From contig CAZUAQ010000008.1 in the NCBI GenBank assembly GCA_964618455.1, positions 1 to 64,000 of the forward strand: a stretch of 64,000 nt of DNA. Direction: 5' to 3'. The notes under the pieces are model-generated. The model had not been told where the DNA came from, searched no databases, and was given only the letters and a program-made list of their open reading frames with translations. A program made the translations under genes and the position numbers. How positions within the stretch are numbered: position 1 is the stretch's first letter; each line of letters begins with the position of its first letter. This DNA is from CAZUAQ01 sp964618455 (GTDB lineage Bacteria; Planctomycetota; Phycisphaerae; UBA1845; PWPN01). Positions 43,363-52,948 of this stretch are shown in pieces.

Positions 43363-46095
43363 ATGAGCACGCTTGCCGATCCATTCCGTCATCCGTCGAC
43401 GCCATCCCTTCCCCGCCAACTCGGGGCGCTGTGCTGCCCGACCGATGATGCCACGTGTCGACCCGCCCAGGCGGTGCCGTGGCTCCGGCTGATCCTCGGG
43501 CTCTTCGTCGCCGGGCAAACCATGGTGCTCGGACTGGCGATCAACATCACCCCGCCCGAGTCCGACACCGTGCGCATCGTTCTCCAGTGGACCATGCTGC
43601 TGGCGACGCTGGCGATCATGGGCTTGCTGGGCGGACCGCTACTCGTCGAGTCGCTTCGCGCGTTGCGGCACCGGCGGCTGACGATGGAACTGCTCTTTCT
43701 GATCTGCCTCGGCGGGGCGTTCTCCATCTCGTGCCAGTCGATGCTGCGCGGCACCGGGCCGGTCTATTTCGAAGTCGTGGCGGTACTGCTGATCGTCTAC
43801 TCCCTCGGGCGGTCGATCAGCCTGTCGAGCCGTCGCAAGGCACTCGAAGCGGCCGCCGAATTGTTCGATGCGCTGGACGAGGCGCGCGTGATCGATCCGC
43901 GCACCCGAGCAACCTCTCTTGTTCCAGTGGACACGTTAATGCCGAAGCAGCGCGTACTCGTGACCGCCGGGGAACTGATCCCTGTCGATGGCCGCATCGT
44001 GAAAGGTTCGGCGTTCGTGCAGGAGTCGGCCTTCACCGGCGAATGGTCGTCCACCACCCGGTCCGAAGGCGACGAGGTCTTGGCGGGGACCGCCTGCCTC
44101 GACGGGCCGATCGAGGTTGAAGCCACCTCCGCCGGGCGCGATCGGCGCATCGATCGGATGGCGTCGCGCATCGAAGAGGCGCGTCTGCGCCCCACGTCGC
44201 TCCAGCGCCAGGCCGATCGCTTTGTGCAGTGGTTTCTGCCGCTGGTCTGTCTGACCGCCGCCGGCACGTTCACCTACTGGTGGCAGGCGGTGGACCTGGA
44301 CACCGCCTTGTTCAACGCGTTGGCGGTGCTGCTCGTAGCCTGCCCGTGCGCCGCCGGGTTGGCGACGCCGCTTGTGCTCTGGACCGTGATCGGACGACTC
44401 GCGCGGCAGGGACTGCTCCTGCGTGGCGGTGACGTGCTCGAGCGCATGGCCCGCATCGACTCGGTAATCTTCGACAAGACCGGCACGCTCGGCGAGGACG
44501 CACTTGTCGTCGAGAACGTGGAGATGATGTCGGGATCGACACTGTTTCCATTGGCTGACGTACTCGCGATGATCCGCACGGTGGAAGCGCACGCCCATCA
44601 CCCGGTGGCCGAAGCGCTTCGCATGCTCGAAGTCCCGGCGAAAGCGCGTGCGTGGGAACTCGTGCACACACGCATCCTGCCCGGCCGGGGGATCGAGGGC
44701 GAGGTCAAACTCGCGAACGAGATGGATTCCGCCACGCATGTCGTCAGCATTCTGCAATCGTCCGGCGAAACGCGTGCGAACCGCCGCGCGTTGACCGTTC
44801 GTATCGACGGGCGTGATACCGCTACAGTCATTCTGCGCGAGCGGCTTCGCGACCAGGCCGCCGGGTGCATCGCGGCGGTAAAGCAGTTCGGATTGAACGT
44901 CCGGATCATGACCGGCGATACCGAAGCCGGCGCCGCGAGTGTCGAGTCGCTTGCCGCCACCGACGCAGCGATGACGCCGGAAGCCAAGCAGAAGACCATC
45001 GAATCGCTACGCCACGAGACATCTGGATTCAGCCGCCCGCTCTTCGTCGGCGACGGACTCAACGATGCCCCGGCCATGTCGGCATCGTACGTGGGCATGG
45101 CGCTGGCCCGCGGCGCGCCGCTGACCGTCGAGACCGCCTCGGCCACGCTGCACCAGCCGGACCTGGATCTCATTCCCCGATCCATCGCGCTCGCACGTCG
45201 CGCCGTACGCCTGGTGCGCTCGCACCTGCACTGGGCGGTAATGTACAACCTCGTCGGCATGGTCGCCGCCGCCATGGGTTACCTTCACCCCGTGCTCGCC
45301 GCGCTGCTGATGGCGTGTTCGAGCCTGCTCGTGAGCTGGCGCTCTTTCCGACTGACCGAGAAACTCAGCGACGCCCCCGAGCCGCTGCCCGAGAAGAGAC
45401 TTTCCTCGGCAGCTTCGGCGTTGATCGTCGAGGAGAACCCGCGCAAGCTGGCCCGCCTGATGGCCCTGCACACGGTCGGGATCGTCGGACAGGGCTTGGT
45501 GCTCGCGCTCATCGGAGGCTGGTCGCTGGGATACGTGTTGATCGCCGTGGGCGTGTTCATGGCGCTGGCGTCGCTGACCCTGCTCGCCTGGCCGCACCTG
45601 CCTGCCTGGGCCGACATGACCTACGCCATGGTGACCCTCGGCGGGCTGGGCATGAACCTGGGATGGTGGGCCGACCTGGATTTCGGACCTGCCACTTCGG
45701 CATTCATGTGTCCCTGCCAGGCCGGGAATGATACCGCACATGTGTTCATCAACTGGATGAACGCCGGCATGCTGCTGTTCGGTGTCCCGGCAATGTATCT
45801 CGTACGCCGTATCCGCGAGCCGTTCGATCTGCGGCGCTGGTGCTGCAGCGGTATGATCGTGTTGGGCATCCCGGGCATGGTGATCGGCATGGTCACCGGA
45901 TCGCGGCTGGCCCACCATTTCGGAGCCGGTTTGCCGATTGACGGAATACTGGTTCTGGATTACGTGTTGATGATGATCGGGATGTGCGTGGGTATGCTGG
46001 TGCCGCACATGCTCGAGTACGCGTTTCCGCGTCGGTGGCGAACCACCCCGGCGGTAGAGCCGGTTCCGCGAACCGGACCCACGATGGACGTGTAG
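43363..46095 (+). CDS. CPx-type P1B copper ATPase with C-terminal membrane extension (CcoI-like)
   Basis: This is a 910-residue protein from ATG 43363. The N-terminal part has a Cys-rich start (LCCPTDDATC) rather than a clear HMA domain. The actuator domain has FTGEW in place of the usual TGES/TGEP, the membrane motif CPC lies near residue 327, and the phosphorylation site DKTGT has Asp371. The hinge GDGLNDAP is near residue 565. P1B ATPases normally end soon after the last helix. Here about 250 more residues follow, with several helices and a second CPC (FMCPCQAG). Operon position suggests copper supply for the cbb3 oxidase, the role of CcoI. Confidence 0.85.
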   Translation: MSTLADPFRHPSTPSLPRQLGALCCPTDDATCRPAQAVPWLRLILGLFVAGQTMVLGLAINITPPESDTVRIVLQWTMLLATLAIMGLLGGPLLVESLRALRHRRLTMELLFLICLGGAFSISCQSMLRGTGPVYFEVVAVLLIVYSLGRSISLSSRRKALEAAAELFDALDEARVIDPRTRATSLVPVDTLMPKQRVLVTAGELIPVDGRIVKGSAFVQESAFTGEWSSTTRSEGDEVLAGTACLDGPIEVEATSAGRDRRIDRMASRIEEARLRPTSLQRQADRFVQWFLPLVCLTAAGTFTYWWQAVDLDTALFNALAVLLVACPCAAGLATPLVLWTVIGRLARQGLLLRGGDVLERMARIDSVIFDKTGTLGEDALVVENVEMMSGSTLFPLADVLAMIRTVEAHAHHPVAEALRMLEVPAKARAWELVHTRILPGRGIEGEVKLANEMDSATHVVSILQSSGETRANRRALTVRIDGRDTATVILRERLRDQAAGCIAAVKQFGLNVRIMTGDTEAGAASVESLAATDAAMTPEAKQKTIESLRHETSGFSRPLFVGDGLNDAPAMSASYVGMALARGAPLTVETASATLHQPDLDLIPRSIALARRAVRLVRSHLHWAVMYNLVGMVAAAMGYLHPVLAALLMACSSLLVSWRSFRLTEKLSDAPEPLPEKRLSSAASALIVEENPRKLARLMALHTVGIVGQGLVLALIGGWSLGYVLIAVGVFMALASLTLLAWPHLPAWADMTYAMVTLGGLGMNLGWWADLDFGPATSAFMCPCQAGNDTAHVFINWMNAGMLLFGVPAMYLVRRIREPFDLRRWCCSGMIVLGIPGMVIGMVTGSRLAHHFGAGLPIDGILVLDYVLMMIGMCVGMLVPHMLEYAFPRRWRTTPAVEPVPRTGPTMDV

Positions 46096-46163
46096 AATCT
46101 CGACACGTATGAATCACGACCCAACTCGACGCTGAGGACGCCGCCCAGGCGTGTGCATTTTCC

Positions 46164-47096
46164 ATGGAGCAGCCGGTCACGGGACATCTGAAGAGCCTGC
46201 CGATCCTGACCGACGGAGCGCGCGAACTCCGCTGCATGGAGATGATGGGCGGCAACCGGACCATCAACGAGTCGCTCAACTCGCCCGGCCTGGACGTGTG
46301 GATCCGGTCGCAGCCGTTCGAGAGTGCCGCCGGCGGGGACGTTTACTACTTTTCCGTATGCGGGTCCGGACGCGTGACGCGTCTTGCCATCGGCGACGTA
46401 TCCGGCCATGGCATGGCGGTCGATCACGTCGCCAACCAGCTGCGCCGGATGATGCGCAAGTACATTAATCTGCTCGATCAGACCCATTTCGCCTACGAGT
46501 TGAATCGGGAGTTCATCCGGAAGGATGAAGCGGAGCACTTCGCCACTATACTGCTGCTGACTTATTTCGCGCCGACGGATCATCTCATCGTGTGCAATGG
46601 CGGCCATCCCGCGCCGCTGTGGTACAGCACGCGGCTGAAAAAGTGGCAGCCGCTGCACACAGGTCTGGCGGATACCGGCAAGTCGATTCGCGAGTCGCGC
46701 GAACGCTACCGTCTCCGCCGCGTCTCCAACCTGCCGCTGGGCGTCATCGAGCCGACCGAGTACCACCAGTTCGCGATACATCTCCAGCCCGGTGACCTGG
46801 TGCTGCTCTATTCCGACGCCTTCATCGAAGCGCAGAACACCCGGGGCGATTTCCTGGAGAACGAGGGACTACTGGAGATGGTGCGGGATCTGGATATGAC
46901 GGCGCCGCAGGAAATGGTGAATGAGTTATTCGCCCGACTGGACGCATGGAGAGGTGATGTTCAACGGGCTGATGATGAGACGGCCATCCTGCTGCATCAC
47001 AATGCGACCAATCCACCAAGGCCTTCCTGGGGACAGGCGGCGGACGTTCTCGCCAAACTGGTCGGCCTGCGGCGAATCGAAACGTCGCCGGCTTGA
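46164..47096 (+). CDS. SpoIIE/PP2C-family protein phosphatase
   Basis: This is a 310-residue protein from ATG 46164. The PPM-type phosphatase core is visible as GGDVYYF, followed by IGDVSGHGMAV, and later NGGHPAPLWY and LYSDAFIEAQN. The residues expected to hold Mn2+ (Asp in GGD, Asp and Gly in GDVSGHG, and Asp in the YSD and DDETAIL blocks) are present. No sensor domain precedes the core. It lies 68 bp after the copper ATPase on the same strand and could be the last gene of that transcript. Its protein substrate, perhaps an anti-sigma antagonist, is not in the window. Confidence 0.88.
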   Translation: MEQPVTGHLKSLPILTDGARELRCMEMMGGNRTINESLNSPGLDVWIRSQPFESAAGGDVYYFSVCGSGRVTRLAIGDVSGHGMAVDHVANQLRRMMRKYINLLDQTHFAYELNREFIRKDEAEHFATILLLTYFAPTDHLIVCNGGHPAPLWYSTRLKKWQPLHTGLADTGKSIRESRERYRLRRVSNLPLGVIEPTEYHQFAIHLQPGDLVLLYSDAFIEAQNTRGDFLENEGLLEMVRDLDMTAPQEMVNELFARLDAWRGDVQRADDETAILLHHNATNPPRPSWGQAADVLAKLVGLRRIETSPA

Positions 47097-47134
47097 GCAT
47101 TCCGAACGGGAAGTGGTCCAGGCGAGCTCACCGG

Positions 47135-49138
47135 CTACACAGCGCCTTTTCCGCTCTCCAGCCAGAGCAATTCCTCCTCGGTCAACACCACATCCACCGC
47201 CTTCCAGGCGATGCGCGTCTCCTCGAGCGTGCGCGGGCCGATGAGTGCGAGCGTGGGGAACGATTGGCGCAGGACGTAAGCGAGTGCAACGTTGATCGGT
47301 AAGACGTTCTTTCGTTGCGCAAGGAACCGGGCGCGATCGAGGCGGGCGAAGTTGTCATCCGCATACCAGCAACGCACGCGTTCAGCATCGCTGCGATCCT
47401 GGGGGGACGAGTCGCCTGCGAAGAATCCGCGTGCCTGGCTCGACCAGGCCAGCAGGGGTGTCTGCGACTCCTCGAGCCACGCGCGAAACTCGGGCGTTCC
47501 CGCCGAAAGACATCCCGGCCACGGCGGTTCGACCATGCGCGCCAGGCTGAACTGGTTGCTCACCACCTGCATCGGCACGAGCTTGTTGGCCTGCGCGTAG
47601 AGCTGGGCTTCCCGAACGCGATCCAGAGACCAGTTCGATCCGCCATAGCCGCGAATCCGGCCCGCGCGGAGATGCGCGTTCAGCGATTCCACGAACTCGC
47701 CCACCGGAACGTCCGGGTTGTCGCGATGGAGCAGGTAGAGATCGATCGAGTCCACGCCGAGATGCTCGAGGCTTGCCCGCAGCTCCCGATTCATGTCCTC
47801 CGGCGTGCAGTAGGGCGTGTGGGCGCCCTTGGTGATCAGCACGATCTCCTCGCGGATCGACCGGTTGCGGATCCACTGGCCGAGAACGTCTTCGCACGGA
47901 CCGTAGATGCGCGCGGTATCGAAGACGTTGCCGCCGCGCGCGACGTAATCGTCGAACATCACTGACGCATGCGCCAGGCTGAACTGGTTGTCCACACCCA
48001 TCACAATCCGGCTGGCGGGGCGATCGATACCGGGCAGCGTGAGGTAGCTCATCGGCGGCGATTCGCGGAACGTGAGGGGACGTCGCGTGATCGTGGTGAT
48101 GTTGCTGTCGTTGCGCTCGGCGCTGTAAATGAGTCCGATGGACTCCCGCCAGCGATCCAGCGTCTTCATGTTGCCGAGCGTGTCGTCCCAGGTCATCGCG
48201 GGTGACGCGGCCTGCCGCGCGTCGAGATGCTCGGCGACGGTGTCGGCTTCGATGGCATAGAGCCAGCGCGCATCGGTGATCTCCTCGACTCTCGACTGCT
48301 CGGCGTCGTCGCGCTTGATGATCAGTTTTCCCGTGCCCCCTTCACGATAAGGTGTCCACGGTTCGGGAATGAACATGTGTCCCTCGCTGCCGAAGATGCG
48401 GGCGACGTTTTCCTGATGCACCTGCACGCCGGTTGCCACGTTCGCGATGACGTCGCCGGGAAACTTCAGCACCGCCAGGGCGTACGCGTCCACGCCCGTC
48501 TCCCCCAGGCGAGCGACCCCCTTCACGTCCACGGGTTCGACGAAAGCCTTGTCCGTCGCCACGCCCGCCACCATCCGTGCGAAGGAAACGGCGTAACAGC
48601 CGACGTCGAGGATGCCGCCCCCTCCCAGTTCATTGGACAGCAGGCGATGCGAAGGTTCCACCTGCGCGTTGAAGCTGAAGCAGGCCTGAATAACACGCAC
48701 CTCGCCGATCACGCCTTCACGGAGCAACTCCAGCATGCGGGCCGTCTGCGGATGGCAGCGGTACATGAACGCTTCCATCAGGAACACGTCATGCTGTCGC
48801 GCGGCTTCGACCACCGCCATGGCTTCGGCATGATTCAGCGTGAGCGGTTTTTCGCAGAGGATGTGCTTGCCGGCCTCGGCGGCCTTGACTGCCCATTCGG
48901 CGTGCATCGGATGGGGTGTGGAAATGTACACCGCCTCGACGGTGTCGTCCGCCAGCAGGGATTCATAGCTGCCGTGACGATTCGGAATGTCGTATTCCTC
49001 ACCAAACGTGTCGGCCGAGGCCGACCGGCGGCTGCCCACCGCCACGAGTCGCCCGGTGCGCGAATGTTGGACACCTTTCGCGAATTGCCGGGCGATCATG
49101 CCCGTGCCCACAATACCCCATGCCAGGGATTCCGCCAT
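47135..49138 (-). CDS. Fused Gfo/Idh/MocA oxidoreductase and aldo/keto reductase
   Basis: This is a 667-residue protein from ATG 49138 (MAESLAW); upstream frame sequence overlaps the divergent DUF1992 gene and was rejected. Residues 1-330 form a Gfo/Idh/MocA dehydrogenase (GIVGTGMIARQ nucleotide loop, then CEKPLTLN with the catalytic Lys). Residues 350-667 form an aldo/keto reductase with the tetrad in NVFDTARIYG, LITKGAH and LYLLHRD. A fused pair implies a sugar oxidised in one domain and reduced in the other, or substrate channelling. The substrate is unknown. Confidence 0.88.
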   Translation of the reverse strand: MAESLAWGIVGTGMIARQFAKGVQHSRTGRLVAVGSRRSASADTFGEEYDIPNRHGSYESLLADDTVEAVYISTPHPMHAEWAVKAAEAGKHILCEKPLTLNHAEAMAVVEAARQHDVFLMEAFMYRCHPQTARMLELLREGVIGEVRVIQACFSFNAQVEPSHRLLSNELGGGGILDVGCYAVSFARMVAGVATDKAFVEPVDVKGVARLGETGVDAYALAVLKFPGDVIANVATGVQVHQENVARIFGSEGHMFIPEPWTPYREGGTGKLIIKRDDAEQSRVEEITDARWLYAIEADTVAEHLDARQAASPAMTWDDTLGNMKTLDRWRESIGLIYSAERNDSNITTITRRPLTFRESPPMSYLTLPGIDRPASRIVMGVDNQFSLAHASVMFDDYVARGGNVFDTARIYGPCEDVLGQWIRNRSIREEIVLITKGAHTPYCTPEDMNRELRASLEHLGVDSIDLYLLHRDNPDVPVGEFVESLNAHLRAGRIRGYGGSNWSLDRVREAQLYAQANKLVPMQVVSNQFSLARMVEPPWPGCLSAGTPEFRAWLEESQTPLLAWSSQARGFFAGDSSPQDRSDAERVRCWYADDNFARLDRARFLAQRKNVLPINVALAYVLRQSFPTLALIGPRTLEETRIAWKAVDVVLTEEELLWLESGKGAV

Positions 49139-49214
49139 CACTATTGACCTCGATGTCGTCCAAAGACTCGGAAGCTTTTGCATTCGCTGCAGCGTCGGAA
49201 CACAATGGTAAACG

Positions 49215-49706
49215 ATGGCGGAGGAATCCCACAACTCGGCCGAAGCGCAACCGCGTTCACAACGGCGTATGCGTGACGAGGCGCAACTCGCCGAAGCGGC
49301 GCGGCGCCGCCTGGTCGAGCGCCGTATTCTCGATGCCATGGCCGAGGGGCAGTTCGAGAACCTGCCGGGCAGCGGCAAGCCGCTCAAGCTCGAAACGCCC
49401 ACGCCGGGCCACGAGGATGTCTGGTGGGCGCTGCGCATGTTGAAGCAGGCCAACGTGACGACGGATGAGATTCGCTATCGGAGGGAAATCGACCGAGTTC
49501 GAGAGTCCCTCCAGTCCGCTTCGACCGAGAGCGACGTCCGGCGGATCGTCCGCGAGGTCAACGGCTGGATCCTCAAGCTCAATACGCTCGGCACCAATGC
49601 CATCCCGACGTCACTGGCGCCGATCGAGGAAGAGCGCGCCGTGCAGGAATTCCTTCAACACCGAAACGACCCGCAACTCACATCACGCCAATGCGGAGGA
49701 GAATGA
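49215..49706 (+). CDS. DUF1992 family protein (DnaJ homologue C28 domain-like)
   Basis: This is a 163-residue protein from ATG 49215. The block ILDAMAEGQFENLPGSGKPL with following helices is typical of DUF1992, a domain named from the human DNAJC28 family. The protein is mostly helical and charged. No J-domain is present, and the role is not known. The gene precedes the GH116 gene by only 3 bp, so the two are likely translated from the same message, although a link between their functions is not obvious. Confidence 0.85.
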   Translation: MAEESHNSAEAQPRSQRRMRDEAQLAEAARRRLVERRILDAMAEGQFENLPGSGKPLKLETPTPGHEDVWWALRMLKQANVTTDEIRYRREIDRVRESLQSASTESDVRRIVREVNGWILKLNTLGTNAIPTSLAPIEEERAVQEFLQHRNDPQLTSRQCGGE

Positions 49707-49709
49707 CCG

Positions 49710-52700
49710 ATGGCCGAGCAATCCCGGTTCCACAAAGGGCAGGCGATGGACCTGAGCCTGAAGGTGGCGAACGATCCCCAGGAAAGCTGCTGCGACCCGG
49801 CTCCGCTGGCCCGGCGCGAGCTTCTGAAAATCGCAGGGGCCGCCGCGCCGATACTCGCCGCGCCCATGCGTGTGATGGCCGGACCGTTCTCCGAGGCGAG
49901 TGGTGACGTCCAGCACTTCGTCCCCGCCGACAAGAAGCTGGACGAGGCGTGGGTCCGTTCGCTGTTCACCCGGGGTGAGCCCGAAATCTATCGAGGCCGA
50001 CAACTCGCCACCGTCGGCATGCCCATCGGCGGCATTACCTGCGGGCAGATCTATCTTCTCGGTGATGGCACGCTCGGACTGTGGGACATCTTCAACCAGC
50101 ATCGTTTCACCGGATTCGGCAGCGACAGTTGGGAATACGAAGAGCCCACGCGGCCGGTCGATCACGGGTTCACGGTCCATGTGAAGCAGGGCGGCAAGCA
50201 GCATGATCATCAACTCAACATTGAAGATGTCCCGGATGTCGAGTTCCGCGGGGAATATCCTATCGGCTACGTGACCTATCCCGCCGGAGGTTTCCCGGTC
50301 GAGGTCCAGCTCGAAGCGTTCTCACCGTTCATTCCGCTCAACACGCGTGAGTCCGCCACACCGGCGACGGTTTTTCACTTCACCGTGGAAAACACCTCGG
50401 ACGAGACGATCGATGTTCACATGAGCGGTGCGTTGGAGAACCCCGTCTGTTTCCACAATGCCCTCAACGCCGATGGCCTGCGCCGCACGCGTATCGTCAA
50501 GGGGGATTCGCGCGGCATGATCGTGCACACGGCGGAGGATGCGCCGGCCGGACCGCCCAGGCCGCCACGTCCCCCCATCCTCATTGCCGATTTCGAAGGC
50601 GACGATTACGGCAACTGGAAAACGGAAGGCAAGGCCTTCGGCAGCGGGCCGGCGAAAGGGACGCTCCCAACGCAGAACCCGGTATCGGGCTACAAAGGCA
50701 AGGGGCTGGTCAACTCGTTCCTCGGCGGCGACGACCCGACCGGCGCGCTCACCTCGCCGGAGTTCACCCTCGAACGTGAATACCTCAACTTCCTCATCGG
50801 AGGTGGCAAGCACGCCGGCGAGACCGCCATCGAACTGCTGATCGACGGTGAGGTGGTACGTACCGCCACGGGGCGCAACGAGGAGCAGCTCAAACCGCAC
50901 GCGTGGCGCGTGAAAAAGTACGAAGGTCGGGCCGCGCGCTTGCGCATCATCGACAAGACCTCGGGCGGCTGGGGCCACATCAACGTCGACCACATCGAGA
51001 TGGCGGACGAACCCGCGACCGGCGCGCCCACGTCGCTGGTCGACCTGTTCGACTTCGGCTCGATGGTTCTGGCGCATGATGGCGCGACGACGTCGGACGA
51101 GCGCGACGAGCGCTTCCCGCTGGAAAACCGGCGCACCGCGTACATGCACACCGAGCCGGTCAGGATCGCGCCCGGTCAGAAGAACACCTTCACGTTCGTG
51201 CTCGCCTGGTATTTCCCGAATCATGCCAACGGTCATGCCTACAACAACTGGTTCACGAGTGCCGCCGAGGTGGCCGACTTCGTGCTCGACGACATCGACC
51301 GGCTGACGCGCGAGACGCGCGACTGGCACGACGCCTTTTACGACAGCACGCTGCCGTATTACCTGCTCAACCGCATCGGCTCGACCGTCGCCAACCTCGC
51401 GACGAACACGGTACAGTGGTGGGCCAACGGGCGGTTCTGGGCATGGGAGGGTGTGGGCTGCTGCCACGGCACCTGCACGCACGTGTGGAACTACGCGCAT
51501 GCCCTGGCCCGGCTCTTTCCCGACCTCGAACGCAGCGCGCGCGAGATGCAGGATCTCGACGTGGCACTGCACGGCGACGGGCTTGTTGGTTTTCGTGGTG
51601 AGCGGAACGGCCACTACGCCGCCGATGGGCAGGCGGGCACGGTGCTCAAGTGCTACCGCGAGCATCTCTGCTCGCCCGACGACGCCTTCCTGAAGCGCAA
51701 CTGGCCCAACATCCGCAAGGTGATCGGCTACTCCATCGGCCAGGACGGGGACGACGACGGGCTCATCACCAACAGCCAGCACAACACCTTCGACATCAAT
51801 TTCTTCGGCCCGAACACGTTCGTCGGCTCACTCTACCTGGCGGCGTTGCGCGCGGCGGAGGAGATGGCGCGGCGTGTCGGCGATACGGCCTATGCCGATC
51901 GGCTGAACGCCATCTTCACCTCGGGCAGCAAGCTGTCCGACGAGAAGCTCTGGCAGGACGACTACTACGTCCAGCGCGTCGACCTCGCGCAGCATCCGAA
52001 GCACCAGTACGGCGAGGGCTGCCTGTCGGACCAGGTCTTCGGCCAGAACTGGGCGCACCAGCTCGGCCTCGGTCACATCTACCGCCCGGATCGCGTGAAA
52101 CAGGCGCTCGAGAGCGTCTGGACGTACAACTGGGCGCCGGACGTCACCGCTCACAACAAGGCCCATAAGCCCGAGCGCTGGTTCATCAGCCCGGGGCAGG
52201 CGGGGCTGTTCACCTGCACCTGGCCGAGAAGCAAGCATCTCGCCGAGGGCGTGCGTTATCAGAACGAAGTGTGGACCGGCATCGAGTACCAGGTGGCGGC
52301 GGGGATGATCTGGGAAGGCCTGCTGACCGAAGCGCTGACGATCATCCGCGCCATCCACGATCGTTATGACCCTGCCCGGAACAACCCGTGGAACGAAGTC
52401 GAATGCGGCGACCACTACGCGCGGTCACTGGCGAGCTGGGGTTGCCTGACGGCGTTGAGCGGGTTCACGTACGACGGCCCGGCCGGCCGCATCGGCTTCG
52501 CTCCGCGCATGACCCCCGAGGACTTCCGCTGCGTGTTCACCGCAAGCCAGGGCTGGGGCACATTCGCGCAGCAACGCCAGGCCACCGCGCAGTCCAACCA
52601 ACTCACGTTGCGTTACGGCACGCTGCTGGTGAATGCGATGACACTGCTCGCGCCGAAGAAGCTCGCCGGCAAGGCCCCATCCCTGAGCCTCGATAACGAA

Positions 52701-52814
52701 CCGTTCGACGACTTCACGGCGGACTGGACCGATGCAGGGGAGTTGAGATTGACGATGAAGCACCCGATCGTGCTTCAGAAAGGTCAGACGCTGAGTGTGC
52801 GGATCGCCACCTGA
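49710..52814 (+). CDS. GH116 glycoside hydrolase (GBA2-type glucosidase) with inserted beta-sandwich
   Basis: This is a 1034-residue protein from ATG 49710 behind GGAGGAGAA. A Tat-like signal (ARRELLKIAGAAAP) suggests export. The N-terminal beta-domain with GMPIGGITCGQIYLLGDGTLGLWD and the helical catalytic domain with GCCHGTCTHVWNYAHALARLFP match GH116 (bacterial beta-glucosidase/glucosylceramidase). Likely catalytic residues by family analogy are Glu580 in WEGVG and Asp695 in HNTFD. Residues 288-432 (ADFEGDDYGNW to GGWGHINVD) form an inserted beta-sandwich related to levanase/GH32 C-terminal modules. The insertion accounts for the unusual length of over 1000 residues. Confidence 0.85.
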   Translation: MAEQSRFHKGQAMDLSLKVANDPQESCCDPAPLARRELLKIAGAAAPILAAPMRVMAGPFSEASGDVQHFVPADKKLDEAWVRSLFTRGEPEIYRGRQLATVGMPIGGITCGQIYLLGDGTLGLWDIFNQHRFTGFGSDSWEYEEPTRPVDHGFTVHVKQGGKQHDHQLNIEDVPDVEFRGEYPIGYVTYPAGGFPVEVQLEAFSPFIPLNTRESATPATVFHFTVENTSDETIDVHMSGALENPVCFHNALNADGLRRTRIVKGDSRGMIVHTAEDAPAGPPRPPRPPILIADFEGDDYGNWKTEGKAFGSGPAKGTLPTQNPVSGYKGKGLVNSFLGGDDPTGALTSPEFTLEREYLNFLIGGGKHAGETAIELLIDGEVVRTATGRNEEQLKPHAWRVKKYEGRAARLRIIDKTSGGWGHINVDHIEMADEPATGAPTSLVDLFDFGSMVLAHDGATTSDERDERFPLENRRTAYMHTEPVRIAPGQKNTFTFVLAWYFPNHANGHAYNNWFTSAAEVADFVLDDIDRLTRETRDWHDAFYDSTLPYYLLNRIGSTVANLATNTVQWWANGRFWAWEGVGCCHGTCTHVWNYAHALARLFPDLERSAREMQDLDVALHGDGLVGFRGERNGHYAADGQAGTVLKCYREHLCSPDDAFLKRNWPNIRKVIGYSIGQDGDDDGLITNSQHNTFDINFFGPNTFVGSLYLAALRAAEEMARRVGDTAYADRLNAIFTSGSKLSDEKLWQDDYYVQRVDLAQHPKHQYGEGCLSDQVFGQNWAHQLGLGHIYRPDRVKQALESVWTYNWAPDVTAHNKAHKPERWFISPGQAGLFTCTWPRSKHLAEGVRYQNEVWTGIEYQVAAGMIWEGLLTEALTIIRAIHDRYDPARNNPWNEVECGDHYARSLASWGCLTALSGFTYDGPAGRIGFAPRMTPEDFRCVFTASQGWGTFAQQRQATAQSNQLTLRYGTLLVNAMTLLAPKKLAGKAPSLSLDNEPFDDFTADWTDAGELRLTMKHPIVLQKGQTLSVRIAT

Positions 52815-52948
52815 TCGAACGAATTCCGAACTCTCCATACCCAATCACCATGCATGAGAGAGTTTCGACATGCAAGCATGCATCTATGCTTCGTCATTCG
52901 GATTTCGTCATTTCTCCTGTGGGTGACATCTGTACTTTCTGTGGCCAA

